The notes below the pieces were generated by a model that searched no databases, was not told where the DNA came from, and saw nothing but the letters and a program-made list of their open reading frames with translations. Shown here piece after piece: positions 60,755-64,000 of a stretch of DNA of 64,000 bases. Origin of the DNA: Candidatus Thiosymbion sp. (GTDB lineage Bacteria > Pseudomonadota > Gammaproteobacteria > Chromatiales > Chromatiaceae); the NCBI GenBank assembly GCA_018435665.1, contig JAHDND010000011.1, positions 1 through 64,000 of the forward strand. The letters are read 5' to 3'. Position 1 is the stretch's first letter. Each line of letters starts with the position of its first letter. The translations under genes were made by a program, and so were the position numbers.

Positions 60755-62068
60755 TCAGAAGCTGTACTCGAGGTTCAGGCGCAGGAAGCTGTCGCCCCGC
60801 GCCGTGTCCGCGTAGTAGTTACCCGGATCGAACCACTCACCCCAGAGATGTCCCTTGAGCTGGGGGTTGATATCGAAGGTGAAGAGGGCGAAGAAGAGGC
60901 CACCGCGATTGGTGCCATCGCCACCGCCAAGCCCGTCATCCTGCTCGGCGCCGACCCAGGAGTAGCGCAGGATCAGGCGGGTTTTCTGCAGGGGCGAGGC
61001 CTCGAGGGTGACGAAGGGGGTCGAGAAGTTGCTCCAGCCGAAGACCGAGTATTGGCTGCCGATGAGGGTGTAGCCCAGCAACTCGCCCCAGTTGTCCTGG
61101 GGCTGCCGGCCGTAGACGGGATGCCAGCCCTCGTTGCTGGTGGAATCCGGCTCGTTGCCCGAGAGATACCAGTAGCCGACCTTCAGCAGTGGCTTGAAAT
61201 CCGACAGGAAGCCCGGCGGGGCAAAGGACAGGCTGGTATCCACCATGGTACCGTTGACATCATCCTCACCCTGGTCGCCGACCTGGGTGGCGACCTCCAG
61301 ATTAGCCGTCAAGCCATAACCGAACTTGGGCATGACCCGGAAACCGAAGGTGCTGAAGTTGGCGTCGGCCAGGACGTACTTACCCGCCACCTTGTAGCTG
61401 GTGGCGGTGTCGTCCTCGTGCTTGTAAATCCAGTAGTACTCGAAGGGCACCTGCTCGAAGCGGTTGTATTTGCCGTAGAGACCCGCGGCCCACTGATCGG
61501 TCTCGATCAGGTTGGTGTCCTGATTGTTGATGACGGGCTGGGGTTGCTGAGCGGTGTATAGACCCAGCAGGTCCAGGCTGTGACCCTCGAAGTTGAAGGT
61601 GACCTTGGCGCCGTCGGCGAAGAAGGTCCGGGACCCGTCCAGCGGCGTGCCGTCGGCCAGTATCTTGCCGGTACCGTAAACGAAGTCCTGGCGACCGAGT
61701 CGGGTGTCGATCAGGCCGTCGAACAACTTGCGGGCATCCAGGTAGAACTGGTCGGGCGTGACCTCGCCGAGGAATTCCCAGGTACCCGGGTCCTGGCGAC
61801 CGTCATTGGTGTCGTAGAACCGAAACTCGTTGGCCAGGCGGGCGAAGAAGTCGATGTTGTCGTTAAAGCCGTACTTGGCCCAGAGGCGCGTGCGGTCGCG
61901 GTTATAGAGCTGGTAGAGCTCGGCATTCAGGGGCCGATCGGTGGGGATGTGGTTCAACGCCTCGATCCGGAAGCGAAAATCCCCTCCCCAGGAAAACCCC
62001 TCGGCGCCCAGCGCCGGTGCCGAGGCCAGGGCAAGCAAGGCCCCCGCCAGCTTCATGTTGTTCCCCAT
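60755..62068 (-). CDS. Outer-membrane beta-barrel, alginate-export/porin family
   Basis: A 437-residue outer-membrane protein with a signal peptide (about 1-22), alternating amphipathic strands with many Tyr/Trp/Phe, and a C-terminal Phe as in barrel proteins. The N-terminal motif FRFRIEALNH and DARKLFDGLIDTRLGRQDF fit the AlgE-like family, members of which often serve as substrate-specific porins. As first gene of the livKHMGF-paaK series, 27 bp before livK, it probably lets the transporter substrate across the outer membrane. Confidence 0.78.
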   Translation of the reverse strand: MGNNMKLAGALLALASAPALGAEGFSWGGDFRFRIEALNHIPTDRPLNAELYQLYNRDRTRLWAKYGFNDNIDFFARLANEFRFYDTNDGRQDPGTWEFLGEVTPDQFYLDARKLFDGLIDTRLGRQDFVYGTGKILADGTPLDGSRTFFADGAKVTFNFEGHSLDLLGLYTAQQPQPVINNQDTNLIETDQWAAGLYGKYNRFEQVPFEYYWIYKHEDDTATSYKVAGKYVLADANFSTFGFRVMPKFGYGLTANLEVATQVGDQGEDDVNGTMVDTSLSFAPPGFLSDFKPLLKVGYWYLSGNEPDSTSNEGWHPVYGRQPQDNWGELLGYTLIGSQYSVFGWSNFSTPFVTLEASPLQKTRLILRYSWVGAEQDDGLGGGDGTNRGGLFFALFTFDINPQLKGHLWGEWFDPGNYYADTARGDSFLRLNLEYSF

Positions 62069-62105
62069 GTCTCAAGACCTCGTCTCTCTCGTTGTTATTG
62101 CTGAA

Positions 62106-62126
62106 ACGCCGGCAGGGTGCCGGCGT
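62106..62126 (-). terminator. Hairpin between DAHP synthase and the porin gene
   Basis: ACGCCGGCA and TGCCGGCGT form a perfect 9-bp stem with a 3-nt loop, followed on the minus strand by TT and an AT-rich stretch. It probably terminates the DAHP synthase transcript, making the porin-liv-paaK series a separate unit, although the T-run is weak. Confidence 0.5.
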
Positions 62127-62202
62127 CAGCCTTTGTGATCGGGCCTGTGAAAGGTACAGGCTCGTTCGTCTCTCGTGAATACCCAGGTTTTAGGCGCCAT
62201 TA

Positions 62203-63297
62203 TTAACCAACCGGCGCCGTGGTCTGGTGATGGCGGGCGGCGCTCACCTCCCTCAGGACCGCCGCCGCATCCCGAATCATGGCAACCGTGGTTTCCCAGC
62301 CGACGCAGGCATCGGTAACCGAACAGCCATAAACAAGCTGGGACAGATCCGCGGGGATGGGTTGATTTCCCTCCACCAGGTGGCTCTCGATCATGAGTCC
62401 GACGACCGAGCGGTTGCCTTCGCGGATCTGATGCATCACATCCCGCATCACCAGGGGCTGGTAATCGGGCTGCTTCCAAGAATTGGCATGTGAACAGTCG
62501 ATGACGATGTTACCTGGCAGCCCGGCCTTGGCCAAGGCTTTTTCCGCCAGCGAGATGGAAACGGTGTCGTAATTGGGCCGCCCGCCACCGCCCCGCAGCA
62601 CCAGATGGCCATAGGGATTGCCCCGGGTGCGGGTGATCGCCGACTGGCCCTGACTGTTGATGCCCAGGAAGCTGTGGGGGTGGGCGGCGGAGATGATGGC
62701 GTTGATCGCCACGTCCAGATCGCCGTCGGTGGCGTTCTTGAAGCCGACCGGGGTGGAGAGACCCGAGGCCATCTCGCGGTGGGTCTGGGACTCCGAGGTC
62801 CGGGCGCCGATGGCGGTCCAGGCGACCAGGTCGCCGTAATACTGGGGAGCGATGGGGTCCAGGGCCTCGGTGGCCGTCGGCAGGCCCAGTTCGCAGACAT
62901 CCAGCAGGAAGCGCCGGGCCTTCTCCATGCCGACGTCGATACGGAAGGAGTCGTCCATGAAGGGGTCGTTGATGAAGCCCTTCCAGCCGGTGGAGGTACG
63001 GGGCTTTTCAAAGTAGACCCGCATCACTGGCAGCAGCACATCCGCCACCTCATCGCTCAGGGCCTTGAGGCGCGCGGCGTAATCGAGGCCGGCCACGGGA
63101 TCGTGGATGGAACAGGGGCCCACGACGACAAACAGCCGCGGATCCTGACGGTCCAGGATGTTCGTCAGGGCGCGACGCCCGGCCACCACCACCTCGGCCG
63201 CCCGATCCGTCAGCGGCACCCGGGCCTTGATCTCGTCCGGTGACGGCATGTGATCGAAGGCGGTGACGTTGAGGTTTTCGGTCTGTACGGCTGACAT
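62203..63297 (-). CDS. aroG: 3-deoxy-7-phosphoheptulonate (DAHP) synthase, class I
   Basis: A 364-residue enzyme condensing PEP and erythrose 4-phosphate, the first step of aromatic amino acid synthesis. Class I motifs GPCSIHDP (about 64-71) and RVYFEKPRTSTGWKG (about 94-108) are present, with metal-binding Cys and His. Which of Phe, Tyr or Trp inhibits it cannot be told. ATG 63297 has GGAG upstream and gives the usual length; the frame extends to 63369. It is divergent from iorA, linking it to aromatic metabolism. Confidence 0.9.
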   Translation of the reverse strand: MSAVQTENLNVTAFDHMPSPDEIKARVPLTDRAAEVVVAGRRALTNILDRQDPRLFVVVGPCSIHDPVAGLDYAARLKALSDEVADVLLPVMRVYFEKPRTSTGWKGFINDPFMDDSFRIDVGMEKARRFLLDVCELGLPTATEALDPIAPQYYGDLVAWTAIGARTSESQTHREMASGLSTPVGFKNATDGDLDVAINAIISAAHPHSFLGINSQGQSAITRTRGNPYGHLVLRGGGGRPNYDTVSISLAEKALAKAGLPGNIVIDCSHANSWKQPDYQPLVMRDVMHQIREGNRSVVGLMIESHLVEGNQPIPADLSQLVYGCSVTDACVGWETTVAMIRDAAAVLREVSAARHHQTTAPVG

Positions 63298-63340
63298 GCG
63301 GGGCTCCGTCGGGGGCTGTCTCGGGCTTGGGCTTTGCCCG

Positions 63341-63346
63341 TATAAT
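63341..63346 (+). promoter_or_regulatory. Candidate -10 element upstream of iorA
   Basis: An exact TATAAT lies 39 bp before the iorA start in the 87-bp divergent gap. No good -35 sequence is seen at the ideal distance. Confidence 0.35.
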
Positions 63347-63384
63347 GCCATATTTTCCCAACCGAACACTCGGAGAGCCCAGCC

Positions 63385-64000
63385 TTGAGCGCTGTGAATC
63401 CTCTACCCCAACCTGAACGCCGCTTCATGTCCGGCAACGAGGCCGTGGCCCGCGGCGCCTGGGAGGCCGGCTGCCGGGTGGCGGCGGCCTACCCGGGCAC
63501 GCCCTCGACGGAAATCCTGGAGTACGCCGCGACCTACGCCGACCTCTACGCCGAGTGGTCGGTGAACGAAAAGGTCGCGCTGGAGGTAGCCATCGGTGCC
63601 TCCCTGGCCGGCAGCCGGTCGATGTGCGCCATGAAGCACGTGGGGCTGAACGTGGCCTCGGATGCCCTCATGACCCAGACCCTGATCGGCGTCGGTGGCG
63701 GCCTGGTGGTGGTGGTCGCGGACGATGTCGGCCTGTCCTCCTCCCAGAACGAGCAGGACTCCCGGCACTGGGGCCGCTTCGCCCACCTCCCGGTCCTGGA
63801 GCCCGCCGACGCCCAGGAGGCCTACGAGATGACCCGGGAGGCCTTCGCCCTCTCGGAGCAGTTCGACACCCCGGTGATCCTGCGCCTGACCACGCGCATC
63901 TGCCACGTCAAGGGGGTGGTGGTGCCGGGCGAGCGCGAGGAGCGCCCCGTCCTGGGCTTCCGCAAGGACCCGGCGCGCATGGTCATGACCCCCCTGAACG
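63385..64000 (+). CDS. iorA: Indolepyruvate:ferredoxin oxidoreductase alpha subunit IorA (partial, runs off the right edge)
   Basis: About 205 N-terminal residues are visible without a stop. They match the pyrimidine-domain start of IorA: MSGNEAVARGAWEAG, AYPGTPSTEI, and MKHVGLNVASDAL. The enzyme interconverts aryl pyruvates and aryl-acetyl-CoA with ferredoxin, oxidatively in degradation and reductively when aromatic amino acids are built from arylacetates. The TTG start at 63385 is supported by GGAGAG 8 bp upstream. Divergent from DAHP synthase and near paaK, it ties the block to arylacetyl-CoA chemistry. Confidence 0.88.
   Translation, partial: MSAVNPLPQPERRFMSGNEAVARGAWEAGCRVAAAYPGTPSTEILEYAATYADLYAEWSVNEKVALEVAIGASLAGSRSMCAMKHVGLNVASDALMTQTLIGVGGGLVVVVADDVGLSSSQNEQDSRHWGRFAHLPVLEPADAQEAYEMTREAFALSEQFDTPVILRLTTRICHVKGVVVPGEREERPVLGFRKDPARMVMTPLN

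Overview
The window is a GC-rich chromosomal segment of a gammaproteobacterium that is probably a purple sulfur bacterium (Chromatiaceae-like). The evidence is bchE, the oxygen-independent cyclase of bacteriochlorophyll synthesis, together with gene orders typical of gammaproteobacteria: yoaA-tsaB, mrcB with a TPR lipoprotein, yadGH, and ybbA-ybbP divergent from tesA. The genus assignment is inference. No rRNA, tRNA or CRISPR was seen.

Layout. 1-5.1 kb: the tail of an unknown gene, two large sensor kinases and a small membrane protein. 5.1-8.9 kb: a multihaem cytochrome cluster, with an octahaem hydroxylamine-oxidoreductase-family protein and a NapC/NirT quinol dehydrogenase divergent from a pentahaem c554-like protein. 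9-19.3 kb: mostly housekeeping, with a tautomerase, P1 peptidase, TSUP transporter, YadGH, PBP1b with an LpoP-like lipoprotein, YoaA and TsaB. 19.5-21.9 kb: bchE and a small periplasmic protein. 22.2-34.5 kb: a complete clade II nitrous oxide reductase locus, in the order DNR-type regulator, nosZ, two c-type cytochromes, nosB, nosD, nosG, nosH, nosF, nosL, nosY. 34.5-46.4 kb: three c-di-GMP proteins (two are tandem paralogues), a pterin dehydratase, a dihaem cytochrome c and a hybrid kinase. 46.4-51.6 kb: ybbP-ybbA, tesA and pgl. 51.6-53.2 kb: a repeat-rich island with a Phd-type antitoxin and a frameshifted PIN toxin. 53.2-64 kb: an arylacetate-related block of paaK, an AcuB-PaaI fusion, livFGMHK and an outer-membrane barrel, followed by DAHP synthase and, divergently, the start of iorA.

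How the parts may work together. Six FNR/DNR-type boxes lie in front of the regulator gene, nosZ (two), nosC2, bchE and a distant dihaem cytochrome c gene. They suggest one anaerobic or NO-responsive regulon linking N2O respiration to anaerobic pigment synthesis. No nitrate, nitrite or NO reductase of the denitrification pathway is in the window, so the cell may use N2O without full denitrification, and the HAO-family cluster may handle nitrite or hydroxylamine. The last 11 kb reads as an uptake and CoA-activation route for arylacetates feeding aromatic amino acid metabolism. These functional links are inferred from neighbourhood and motifs, not demonstrated.
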